Shown: in pieces, positions 48,093-58,528 of the stretch
Position numbering within the stretch: the stretch's first letter is position 1
Layout of the letters: each line of letters opens with the position of its first letter
Assembly (NCBI GenBank): GCA_016748015.1
Contig: JAAOMT010000176.1
Location: 395,277-459,276 of the forward strand
DNA from: Geosiphon pyriformis
Taxonomy: Eukaryota > Glomeromycota > Glomeromycetes > Archaeosporales > Geosiphonaceae
Direction of reading: 5' to 3'
Length of the DNA stretch: 64,000 nucleotides
Notes under the pieces: generated by a model
The model's input: only the letters and a program-made list of their open reading frames with translations
What the model was told of the DNA's origin: nothing
Database searches by the model: none
Program-made: the position numbers and the translations under genes

Positions 48093-48452
48093 TATTAGTA
48101 GAATTTAGTTAATAATTAACATAAAATTATTTTTATAAATTTCTATTCTTAATTAACATATATTATTATTAATTTAATTATTACTTATTATTTAATTAAA
48201 TTCTTAAATATTACTATTTAATTAATAACCTAATTTATATAAATACAAATACAATAATTAGATTATATAATATTCTAAACTCTATAACATTCAAAAATTT
48301 ACTAAATTTTGTAGAATTTTGTGAAATAATTTAATAGTTTACTAAAATAATTTGTAGTTTATAAAAATAACTTGTAATTTACCAAAATGTATTTTTTGTT
48401 TATCAAAATATTAATAAAAAAAAAGTGCAAGTTTAAAAATTAGTATTATAAT
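48093..48452 (+). repeat. Family B LTR, 5' part, cut by LINE B
   Basis: About 360 bp matching the first third of the family B LTR (TTAATTAATAACCTAATTTA, AACATTCAAAAATTTACTAAA, TGTAATTTACCAAAATG, TAGTATTATAA) and ending at the A-rich tail of LINE B. The rest presumably lies beyond the right edge of the window. Confidence 0.7.
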
Positions 48453-48469
48453 TATTATTTTTTTTTTAT

Positions 48470-48587
48470 GTTTAATGAGTAAAGTCCAAATGCTACCTAG
48501 AACTATACAACATACAAATATTCTAAACTAGGTGCGAATCATGTATTTTCTATACGTGACCAGCCACTCGAGCCAATCAGAACAACA
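48470..48587 (-). other. LINE B 3' untranslated region
   Basis: About 120 nt between the ORF2 stop and the A tail, read on the minus strand as ATTGGCTCGAGTGGCTGGTC ... TTTACTCATTAAACAT. This segment is what the truncated copy at 36092 retains. Confidence 0.7.
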
Positions 48588-49233
48588 CTATACATCTATA
48601 TGAACAGAAACCATATCACTTATACCAGAAAAGAACCGACAATATTTATGAAACCCAAAACTAACACCAAAAGCATTAGTAACACCCAATAATTTAACCA
48701 CACCATCTGAAAGTAGCTTAGGGGGGTCTATCACTAGAAGGGGTAGAGAACCATTACACAGAATTGAACCATTTCCCTCCATAAGAGATCTGTGTTTGGC
48801 ATGAACCAACCAAACCTCCTCCCAAAAAGCAAGACAAAATTTTCACACAAAGTCCATGATGGTCAGAGCCGCCACCTTGGGATCCTTAAAAACAGAAATT
48901 GACTCACGGTACCAATCGTTAAAAACAAAACTTTTACAAAGAGCCATGCTAATCACAACATCAGAAACACACATTGACAACAACTATAAGACACATGAGG
49001 AGAAATGAAATAAACCAGTGTGAGTTTCCCATGCAGACGCATGAACACTGACCAACCGAGCATGGGCAGAAACATCAGACAGGCATGAAAACATGTGGTC
49101 AGAGACCTTAATATTACCACAATAAAGACATATTATGCTGGGATAGCACTTATTATATAACTGTTTATGTACAGCTACAGGAAGCTGATGATGCAGTGCC
49201 TTCATGAAATATGATTAACCATCAGCAGTACAC
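48588..49233 (-). pseudogene. LINE B ORF2, C-terminal part with CCHC knuckle
   Basis: After element 1 the frame resumes: SYFMKALHHQLPVAVHKQLY, then C-x2-C-x7-H-x4-C knuckle CLYCGNIKVSDHMFSC (about 49128-49080), then, after stops, WLVHAKHRSLMEGNG and the terminal SDGVVKLLGVTNAFGVSFGF ... VSVHIDV-TAG. The knuckle after RNase H is typical of the I/R1/Tad group of LINEs. Confidence 0.85.
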
Positions 49234-50105
49234 TGTTACTCATAGAAATATAGGAAATATATTAGCATACTTATTAGCCAATCAGAAGTAAGCATAGTAA
49301 ATGTAGAATTTCAGGATTCCTCTCAGGAATTGCAGGATTCCAGGAATTTCAAAATTCTCTCATGAGAAATTGCAGGATTTCAGAATTCCAGAATTCCTCT
49401 CAAAGGAATCGCAGGATTCCAGAAATTACAGGATTCCTGTCGTGAAGAATCAAGGAATTGAGGAATCCCAATTATATATATATAGTGGTAGTATTAGAAA
49501 CAGAAAAAACAGAATCGATATCACAGAATCCTTAACCAAGAAACAAAATCATCAAATAAATAATTATTCCATATCTCAATTCACTCTCCACTATCAACAC
49601 TTCATGTTGATAATAATTGATACTTAACCACACTGAAACAATAGCTCTTGATTATGGCTATTGATGGAATACTAATCTGCCGAACTGTTTAGGCTTATTT
49701 ATTTTCTTTTTTTATTTTCTTTTATTTCTTTTTTTTATTTTATTTGCTTTGATTGTTGTGTATACTAATTGATTAAAAGATTAAGCATGGAGTTATTGAC
49801 GTCAAGAATAGTCTGGTAAAAGACCCAGAAATAAGGGTAGGATTTTATATATTATTAGATAGCTTACCAGAAGGGCACAACTGCCAGACTAAATCCAGCC
49901 ATCATGCTGAGAAAGAAATTGGGAAAACTCTTGGAAAGATACACCTACTATTAACACTATTGAATCTCTGTCTATTATACAAAGAACTCCATCAAAACCT
50001 TCAGATACAATATTTTGCAGAACCTCATTCACGGAAGTAGCTTTTTTTGAGCACCAAGTTACGAATTGTTATTTAATTCAATAGCAGAAATAATCACCTG
50101 TAACA
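49234..50105 (+). repeat. 5' LTR of element 1 (family A)
   Basis: 872 bp, TGTTACTCATAG...CACCTGTAACA. U3 GGAATTCCAGGATTCC-type repeats at 49300-49465, TATA box at 49474-49484, T-rich tract 49700-49745, and a conserved block TCTATTATACAAAG near 49970. Confidence 0.94.
49300..49465 (+). repeat. Degenerate tandem repeats in the U3 of element 1
   Basis: Units of roughly 20-28 bp built from GGAATTGCAGGATTCCAG and AATTTCAGGATTCCTCTCA. Partly palindromic (GGAATTCC). In the 3' LTR (58600-58790) there is at least one extra unit, showing expansion and contraction. Confidence 0.7.
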
Positions 50106-50106
50106 T

Positions 50107-52330
50107 TTGGTGCTCTCTGTAAGGTATAATCTTACAGAAAACCAGCACCAACAACACCAAACCAAAAGTGGCAGAATCAGAAAATATAGGAGCAAACCAT
50201 TTAGAATTTGCAAAATCCTTATTTCAACACTATTGTCAATACTTGGAATTAAACCACAATCATATATCCGCCGAATCAGCCTTCAATTTCTACGTCAACA
50301 AAAAAATTTCCTCTTTATTAGGAACACCAGTGAATACTGAATCAGCAAGAGAAACTTTCTATAAGGAATTAATTTAAAACACTAACTTATCAACAAATCA
50401 TAATTTCGCATCCATTATCACTAAGATCAACAAAGAAATTAAACATCACACTCAACAAAAATATTCAATTACATATGCTAGTAAAGGCAAGGGAAAATTA
50501 CAAACACCAGTAGTAACACCCAGAAAATTACAGCCACCTGCTTGAAAGAAAAACAGAGTTGAATCCCCAGGCAACTCATCCTATCACTATACACCTGGAA
50601 GCACCATCAACATATCATCAACAGACACATTCCCATCAACTGCGACATCAGCATTTGGACGATTCCCATTCCAAAGTAGACAAAAGAAAACAGAATTGTT
50701 AGGACCATATGGCAAATACTTTGAGAGATTTAATTCGCGATCATCAACTTCATTAGGACTTTGATTACCACTGCCTCCACCAGATTTCAGAATCTCTGAT
50801 CCATGGAAAGTAGCAGAATCAGAAAAAGAGGAAGAAGAATCAAAGGATCAAGAATTTACTTACCAGTGCCCGATTACTGAAAACTGGGAAGTTGAAACCC
50901 CAAATTTTCAAATTCAGCAAAATCCAGATCTAGAAAATTTGGAAATCAAAACTCCAAATCATCAAAGGCAGAACAATCCAAACTCCGAATTAATTAATCA
51001 GCAAAACTTACTTCCAGTAATTGTCATCGATCAACCACCGATTAATCCCATAGCCGAACCCATACAGCAGCCACTTCAACTACCACCTCAACAACCAGTA
51101 CAACAACAACTGCTTTAACAGCCACAACCACCTAACTTAGATCTAATGGCCTACGCACCAATCGCAAAACTTGACAACTTTACTGGCAAAAAAGATGATG
51201 CTCAAATATGGCTGAATGATGTAGAAAAGGCCATCACAGCCAATGGATAGAATGACGTTCAAGCAATGCAAACCATTCCCTACTTTCTCAAGGATACCGC
51301 CAATTCATGGTACCAGAGCTTGATTAATAAACCACAAGATTTTAATGCCTTCAAAGCAAAATTCCTAAGATACTTTAGCAACAATAACAGCATCAATTGC
51401 CTAGTCAATGCATTCACCACCATAAAACAAGGAGAAACTGAAGCAGTTACCACTTATCTGGAATGCTTCCATCAAAACATATGCCAAATTCAAGCAATTG
51501 ATGCCAACTATTTCACAGCACCACAGATACTCAATCAGTTTATCCGTGGTCTGTGCAGCAGCATCTTGCAACATGTATGTTCATTGCATCCAGGTACCCT
51601 TCAAGACACAGTTACATGCACTAGAGATTTTGAATCCGCTGAGTCAGAGGCTAACCATGCCCAAGCCGTTAATCTAGTAATGAATGGATCATCTGAATTG
51701 GATTCCAAATTGGAGAAATTCAGTGAATCAATTAATAAGAGATTGGAAGGATACTTAGCTAACAATTATGCCATTTATCAGCCTTCACAACGATGCAATA
51801 ATTAAGGAAACTCTAATCGTGCCCAAAATCAGTTATGGCCATTTTCATCGACCAATCAACAGTGGCAACAAGAAACACATATCTACCACTATTGTGGTAA
51901 ACAAGGACACATCCAAATTGACTGTTGCCAGCATTTAAATAACCAACGATCAGGAAATCTATATTGAAACCCCGATTGCCAGTTCCAAACTCCAAATCAG
52001 TACCCAAATCAAAACCAACCCACTTACCTACCAGTGATGCAGTCATCCATCTATCAGTCTCCAGTATACCAAGCTCCAATCTATCAACCACAGCCACAAG
52101 TAATTTATCAACAACCGCAGCCGCAATTAATCTATCAACCCCAACAAACCCAAACACTGCCCCAAAGCTTACTACCCAATGGAACCCAAAGACTGAAAAT
52201 AACTCAACAGAGCTGGAGATCGGCGATAGTAGTCCATCAACCGATCCTCAGTTCTTCACAGCAATCATCTGGATTACGCCAGCAGAATTCAGGTACCGGC
52301 CAAGCCCAGAACCCAAATTCCCAGAACTAT
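50107..52330 (+). pseudogene. Element 1 Gag
   Basis: Same frame throughout, with stops at 50375 (TAA), about 50545 (TGA), 50761 (TGA), 51116 (TAA) and 51248 (TAG), each explained by one transition from Gln, Arg or Trp. N-terminus AESENIGANHLEFAKSLFQH; Pro/Gln-rich linker (51040-51140); capsid in the clean block 51266-51802 (TIPYFLKDTANSWYQSLINK, FLRYFSNNNSINCLV, LNQFIRGL); zinc knuckle YHYCGKQGHIQIDC (first Cys lost) near 51885-51930; then a Tyr/Gln/Pro repeat (IYQPQPQVIYQQPQPQ). Forms the particle shell in active relatives. Confidence 0.88.
50108..50138 (+). promoter_or_regulatory. Primer binding site and leader hairpin of element 1
   Basis: Two bases after the LTR, TGGTGCTCTCTGTAAGG begins. 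TCTGTAAG (50116-50123) and CTTACAGA (50131-50138) form an 8 bp stem with a 7-base loop GTATAAT. Homologous to the hairpin in element 2, with a G-C pair there replaced by A-T. Confidence 0.6.
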
Positions 52331-53047
52331 TTAAGTCTCCTGGTCACCCCAGAAGATGCCTTAACTAATAATCCAGCATTCGCCCAAAAACAACCACTCA
52401 CCAGTAATATCCCACCTGCTACTATCACCAAAAACGAGTCCTTGGCTGCTATCTTCTCATTCGAATTTGAGGAAACAGCTGCAATGCCATTACTTAGTGG
52501 AGCCGCTCTTGAAGCCAAACCAATCACCACAATGTATACTGACGCCAAAGTCAAAGGACAATCCATCAAATTGATCCTTGACAGCAGTTCAGTAGGCAGT
52601 ATTATCACATGGCAACTCATGGACTGATTAGGTCACCAAGTTGATTGAGCTGCCAGTGCCAGAATTATCACAGCCGATGGAGCGACCAAAACTCCAATCA
52701 GTAAAATTGACAACTTCTCTTTTGAAATCAATGGCATTGTGACTCCCATTAAAGTTCTAGTGATGGAAGCCACTCAATATCAAGCTCTTGTTGGTAATGA
52801 CTGGCTATCCAAAGTCAATGTGACGTTAGATTGGAACACCCAGGAACTCCAACTAACACATCAAGGCCAACACATATGTGTACCGGCCACGTGTGGCCAC
52901 TTCAAGACTTCTCCAAGAGAGAAACTATTGATCGAACTAGAGGAGGAGAAAGAGAAATCTACCTGGGAAGCCTACCAAGTGTCATGGGCTGATGAAAAGC
53001 ACAACGAACTGCCACCAATACTCCCCTGGAATAAACAACGACAATAG
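52331..53047 (+). pseudogene. Element 1 aspartic protease
   Basis: In the Gag frame: FSFEFEETAAMPLLSGAALE, IKLILDSSSVGSIIT with the catalytic DSG turned to DSS, two stops at 52625 and 52646, KTPISKIDNFSFEINGI, QALVGNDWLSKVNVTLD, then a charged linker EELEEEKEKSTWEAYQ-like ending before a frame break near 53047. Confidence 0.85.
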
Positions 53048-53239
53048 AAAAAGGAAACAAAAGGAAGAACTTACTTGGAAAACTGATGACTTGACCTGGA
53101 CCGACAATGATGAGAGTGAACCAACTTCAAGCTGAGAATGGGAAGAAAACAAAGAAAAAAAGGGAAAAGGGAAAGAGAGGGAGAAAGAAAACACTCAAGC
53201 CAACAATGCTTATATCCCATACACCTACAGTCAACAACA

Positions 53240-54010
53240 ACCATCAACTTATCACTGACCCAAACTGATATGTGTTGATTGTGGCAAGAAATTGTCATCA
53301 ATAGGCACATGCTATGGTGACAACAAAGAATATCAGACAGCAACCAAGTTTTATTACCACACATGCTATATCAAACATTTTGGAAGACCAAAACAAATGA
53401 GAAAATGGGATAATACACCATATATAGCCTGTGGAAAAACTCTCTTGGATGATAGGATATGGAACGACATCCCAGAACATAGAGGAACATGCGACGTATT
53501 ATGTCAATACACGATTCTAATAAGCGACTGGGTAAGAAAAGAAACTCCAATAGAAGCAGCCTGGAAAAGAGCCATACAGTGACTGGACAATTGTCCCTAT
53601 GATGACGACGAGATTTGGCAAATGGCACTTGCCAAAATCAAAGAGGCGTCACCTGAGAAAATAAAAACAATCAAAGACAACCCCCAGAATCTTTAGAGCT
53701 TGACTGGAATGCAGAACCCATCATAAATCTCCTGGATCTGGAACAATTTCACGAACACTACCAAGAATTAGCACCCACAAGGAAAGAACAAAAACAATGG
53801 TTAAGGCAGTTAAATGCTCGACTATGTCAACACTGTCTAATTCCCTGTGACTTTCAGTATTGTGATGAGTGTGACCTCATTTACAATCCACCACCATGCA
53901 TGATCTATACGATCTCTGAAGAGGAAAAACCAATCAGCAGTTGTGCATCAGAATCGGAATCAATTTTCAATCCTGATTCAAACTCTAACAATGATAACAA
54001 CTAAAACACC
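53240..54010 (+). pseudogene. Element 1 Cys-rich region between protease and dUTPase
   Basis: First cluster: ICVDCGKKLSSIGTCYGD (53268-53321), then YYHTCYIKHFGRPKQM and YIACGKTL, GTCDVLCQYTIL (open 53292-53579). Second cluster: LCQHCLIPCDFQYCDECDLI (53823-53882), followed by an acidic Ser-rich tail (SSCASESESIFNPDSNS). The Cys spacing is kept in elements 2 and 3. It resembles a zinc-binding module, but I can name no family. Frame indels occur on both sides (before 53292 and before 54161). Confidence 0.7.
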
Positions 54011-54139
54011 AGTTCCAGTTCCGTTCAATATGGTGACAACAACAATACCAATTCCAACTCAGATTCAAACTCTGATTTAAATTACGAACAATACATTGCA
54101 TTACCAGATCTCTCCAAGGAACAAGAGTTGAAATGATAT

Positions 54140-54946
54140 AGTGACAATGGGGAAGGTATTATGCCAGGATGTGCGCATGATATGGATGCAGGGTTTGATC
54201 TGAGATATCCAGGAAAAGATGCCATCAAATTGGAACTGCATTCACACACCTGCATTGATCTGAAAATAACACTAGAAATTCCGGCAACAACAATAGTTCA
54301 ATTAGCATCTAGGAGTAGTTTAGCGAAAAGAGGGATCAATATAAAAGGAGGAATAATTGACACGGGATATGTGAGAAATATCATTGCCATGCTACAAAAT
54401 GATTCCAAAAAGGCCTATATAATAGAGCCCAACAAAAAGATAGCACAGGCAATATTCCTGCCTCTGGTTAGAGTAGCTCAGTTAGTGTTAGTGAGAAAGA
54501 GGGAGGAATTAAGAATAACAGTGAAAGAAATACAAGAATTTGGATCAATGGGTAGAATAGATGTACCAGTCAATATGGCAGAGAAAAAAATTGTTGGCCA
54601 AGGAGAAATTATCTCAACTGGTCAAGCTATTTTCATTCCACTATATAACCAGTATATGCTAGCAATAGAAAGGAAAGAAAAGGAACAAGGACAAATTTTT
54701 GAAGCTAAAGCAAATCTTTGTGAATCAGGAGAGATTGGGTTGATCAATCTCCACATACTAGCCAAAAGCTATAGCAGCATAAAAATTCCCATCTACAACA
54801 ATACTGGCAATGTTATCAACATACCAGAAGAAACCACTATCAGATATTTAACCACAAAAATAGAGGACCAACCACCCAACCCTATTCCAGACTTTCCACA
54901 ACTTTGTGGATATATTGACATCACATCACAAACAATCTATGGATGA
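54140..54946 (+). pseudogene. Element 1 dUTPase and C-terminal beta-rich segment
   Basis: 261 open codons (54161-54943). dUTPase motif 1 DAGFDLRYP (54188-54214), motif 2 ASRSSLAKRGI, motif 3 GGIIDTGYV (catalytic Asp and Tyr kept), motif 4 NKKIAQAIFL, motif 5 degraded to EFGSMGRID. The segment after it (NMAEKKIVGQGEIISTGQAI, IKIPIYNNTGNVINIPEET) occurs in all three elements before RT and has no assigned role. The trimeric dUTPase fold would limit uracil incorporation during reverse transcription. Confidence 0.9.
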
Positions 54947-54958
54947 GATGAATGTTAT

Positions 54959-56386
54959 TTGCTCCAACCAGAACAATTGGAACAAATGAACATGGGAAAC
55001 TTAGATCCACTCCAATGTATGCAGCTCAAGATATTACTCAACAATTTCAATGACATCTTTGCCAGTAAAAATGAGTTTGGCCAAACTGACATCATCCAGC
55101 ATCAGATCAAGACTGAAGATGCAATGCCAATCAAACAAAGAGCATACAGAGTGCCACCAGCCAGCCATGAAATCATTTGTCAAGAGATAAACAGAATGCT
55201 TGACAATGGGCTAATTCAATCATCAATGAGCTCATGGTCGTCACCAGTGGTACTCGTCCATAAGAAGAATAGAAAAATCTGGTTTTGTGTAGACTACAGG
55301 AAACTCAATGATATAACTCGTGGAGACAGTTATCCAACTCCACGAATACAGAAATTATTTGACACTTTTGGTGAGAACAAATGGTTCTCAACATTAGATT
55401 TGAACAGTGGTTACTGACAAGTAGTTATGAATTCAGCTGACAAAGAGAAGACAGCATTTACTACTAGAGAAAAGAATTTCGAATTTGAAGTAATGCTATT
55501 CGGCTTAACCAATGCCCCAGCAACTTTTCAGCAGCTAATAGAAATTGTTTATACTGACTTATTGTAGAAATCAGTAGTTGTATACTTGGATGACACCAAT
55601 GTATTCTCAAAAATGTTTGATGATCATCTTCATTATCTTCAACAAGTGTTTAAAAGACTAAGAAAAGCAGGACTAAAGTTAAATGCAACAAAGTGCTTCT
55701 TCAGCAAGACAGAACTAAAATTCTTGGGACACATAGTCAGCAAAGATGGCATCAAAACGGATCCAGAAAAAATAAAAATAGTAAAGAACTTTCCAGTGCT
55801 GACCAATATGACAGAACTGAAATCATTCTTGGGATTCGCCAGCTACTATCAACGTTTTATTAAGAACTTTTCCAAGATAGCGCAGCCACTCAACCAACTG
55901 CAGAACAAAGATACAAAATATGAATGGACCGAAAGTCAACAAGAAGCTTTTAATACTCTAAAAAAAAAGCTTATACAAGCTCCAGTACTGATCTATTCAG
56001 ATCACAGCAAACCATTCATCATTACCACGGATGTATCTGGCCAGGCATTAGGAACAGTACTATCTCAGAGAGGACCAAACAGCAGGGAACATCCAGTAGC
56101 ATATGCCAGCAGAGGTTTAACACCAGCCGAAAAAAACTATGGAACACCAGAAAAAGAACACTTAGCAATATACTGGTTAGTCATGAAATGGAAAGAATAT
56201 TTAAGCCAGAAGTTTGAAGTGTATACAGATTACAAAGAATTAACATCACTTCAAAAACAAAAATTTGGAGATGGAAGACAGTCAAGATGGAAAATGGCAC
56301 TCGCACCATATAAGTATACTATACATTATAAAAAAGGAAAAGACAATAGAAATGTGAACAGTTTATCACAAATAAGACAAATCTAA
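54959..56386 (+). pseudogene. Element 1 reverse transcriptase and RNase H
   Basis: RT: lead QLKILLNNFNDIFASKNEFG, VPPASHEIICQEI, SSWSSPVVLVHKKNRKIWFC, VDYRKLNDITRGDSYPTPRI, FSTLDLNSGY followed by TGA (55415) for Trp, FGLTNAPATFQQ, LL followed by TAG for Trp (about 55566), VVVYLDDTNVFS intact, LKLNATKCFF, FLGHIVSKDGIKTDP, GFASYYQRFI. RNase H: IYSDHSKPFIITTDVSGQAL, ASRGLTPAEKNYGTPEKEHL, VYTDYKEL. Only two stops in about 475 codons. Confidence 0.93.
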
Positions 56387-56599
56387 GAACATTTCAACCC
56401 AAAAATATAACAAAACCAGAACAATACCAACAAAAAATACAACAAAAGATGAACATACAAAAATATCAACAATTACAACATTATATAAACACTCAACAGT
56501 TCAAGGAGAATTTATCTCAAACAAAATGAAAGAGTATTAAACAACAATCAAAATATTTTATCACTTACCAAAATATACTTTATCAGAAAAATAGAAGGG

Positions 56600-57830
56600 A
56601 TCCAAATCAACCAACCAGAATAATTACAGAGCCAGAAAAAGAGACAATATTATTCAACATGCACTCAAATCCAACAGCAGGACATTTTCACAAAGAAGCA
56701 ACCATGGAAAGAACCAGAAAGAGATACTATTGGCCATCAATATACCCAAACATCATTCAATATGTTCAAAATTGTGATACTTGTCAGCAAAGAGAAGGAA
56801 CAAGACCCAGTAAACCATTAAAACCAATCAAAGTGGAACAACCATTTGACTGTATTGGAATTGATTTAGTCGGACCATTAACAATCACCAGCAGAGGAAA
56901 CAGATACATAGCGGTAGCTATGGACTATCTCACTAAATGGCCAGAGGCAAAAGCAATTCAAAGAGTAGATGCAGAATCTGTTGCCAAATTTGTTCATCAG
57001 GATTTGATTTGTCGACATGGATGTCCAAAAGAATTATTATCAGACCAAAGAACTCATTTTGTGAACAGAACATTAACAGAATTGAGCCAAAGATTCAGAA
57101 TTAAGAGACTATTATCATCATCATACCATCCACAAACCAATGGATTAGTAGAAAGATTCAATAGAACATTGTGTGAAGCAATAGCTAAGCTCAGCCAAAA
57201 AAACCAGAACGATTGGGATTTGTTCATACCATTAGTACTATTTGCTTATTGGACAATGAAACAAGATACTACACAAGCAACACCATTTGAATTAGTATAT
57301 GGAAGAACAGCAACGTTACCAGTAGAGAGAGAAATTAATACATATCCAGCTGAACCAATAACAGAAGAAAATTTTCAAGAAACATTGCTGAGAAGAACAT
57401 ATGACTTAATGGAAACATTGGAAAACAAACAAAGAAGAGCAGCTGATAATATTCAAAAGTCACAAAAAAAACAGAAAAAAAGACATGATAGTTAACTACC
57501 AGATAAACCAGTTAAATTCAAGATTGGAGACAAAGTATTACTACATCGTACCAAAGCGAAAAAACAGTGAAGTGAAAAATTCAACTCCAAATGGGATGGA
57601 CCATTTCACATAGAAGAAATTCTAGGAAATGGAGCTTACAAATTAAGATTGGATAACAAAATTTTAACCAAAGCAGCACATGGAAATCGACTGAAGCCAT
57701 ATTACAACATTATACTACCATCTACCAGTAATATTCCACAATTAGGAGTACAGAGAATACTAGTCTGACCAGAGGAGATTCCACGAGATCTGGAACCAAT
57801 TGTTCTTATCAACAACAACACGTTAAATTA
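56600..57830 (+). pseudogene. Element 1 integrase with GPY/F module
   Basis: Zinc domain MHSNPTAGHFHKEAT ... CDTCQQ (HHCC); core GIDLVGPLTITSRGNRYIAV (Asp), LLSDQRTHFV (Asp), HPQTNGLVERFNRTL (Glu), so DDE is complete; YGRTATLPVE; GPY/F module KWDGPFHIEEILGNGAYKLR (57592-57651). 278 codons are open (56659-57492); a few stops after that. No chromodomain is seen. Frame differs from RT by one step. Pol ends LINNNTLN-TAA at 57828-57830. Confidence 0.93.
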
Positions 57831-57855
57831 ATCAATCAAAAGAATATATAAAGAC

Positions 57856-58515
57856 ATGGTAGATGTGACAGAAAATATCAGAAAAATGGAAATTACAGAC
57901 AACATTTACACACTAGCACAACAACTCTTTTAATTAATCCAACACCAGGAAATGGAGATTACAATCAATCAACAAACCATTTGATATCAAGATACTAGAA
58001 AGACATTGCAGCTCAGAACACTGAAAAAAACTGAAAATATGGTGGACAAAATCATGGCGAAAATAAAATTAGCAATAAAAGAATCAACAAAAGAGTCACT
58101 ATATCAAGAGTTGACTAAAGAAACTTGGAATTGGTTGATACAACAATTTCCACCAAACTATTGTTATTTTTACTTGGGACAACATGTAAATATCCAGAAT
58201 CTATATACGGATAAAACAAAGCGATTATTCGACAAAAGAATACTACAACAATTAGAACATTTTGTGGAAAAAAACAACTTATCCACACAAGCCTGAGCCA
58301 TATACCAAATACACACAGCATTTCAGGATAAACCAGAAATATTGCTCAACAAAGCAATAGATATGGTTACCAGTAATCAATTGGGAAAAATCACCAATGC
58401 TCAATTTGAAAAATTACAGACCCAAATAACACAAGTAATTCTTAAAAACAAAATCCAGAAAATACTTCAAGAAGAGAAATTACATGAGTTGGATTTTGAC
58501 GGAGCTCAATATTAA
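57856..58515 (+). pseudogene. Element 1 ORF3: conserved protein of unknown function in env position
   Basis: Starts MVDVTENIRKMEITDNIYTL, 25 nt after the Pol stop; ends LDFDGAQY-TAA, 13 nt before the 3' LTR. 219 codons with three internal stops (TAA about 57931, TGA about 57982 and 58294); 58006-58293 is open. Segments conserved with element 2: YQELTKETW, CYFYLGQHVNIQNLYTDKTK, ILQQLEHFVEKNNLSTQ, LGKITNAQFEKLQTQITQVI. Element 3 keeps the FYxG and GKxTxxxF patterns. Charged, largely helical by eye; no signal peptide, no membrane span, no Cys pattern. Confidence 0.8.
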
Positions 58516-58528
58516 AAGGAGAGAATAA
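58513..58528 (+). promoter_or_regulatory. Polypurine tract of element 1
   Basis: TAAAAGGAGAGAATAA directly before the 3' LTR; the first three bases are the ORF3 stop. Confidence 0.75.

Noticed and set aside
50107-58515. Reassigned stop codons (TGA/TAG read as Trp) in the retroelement frames
   Set aside because: TGG codons coexist with the stops, stops also fall at Arg and Gln positions, and the host genes (AP-2 mu, CDK9, kinase 1) read normally with no internal TGA. Transition decay explains the pattern better.
57856-58515. ORF3 as an envelope gene of an endogenous retrovirus
   Set aside because: No signal peptide, no membrane span, no fusion-peptide-like stretch and no Cys pairs; it is a charged, helical protein.
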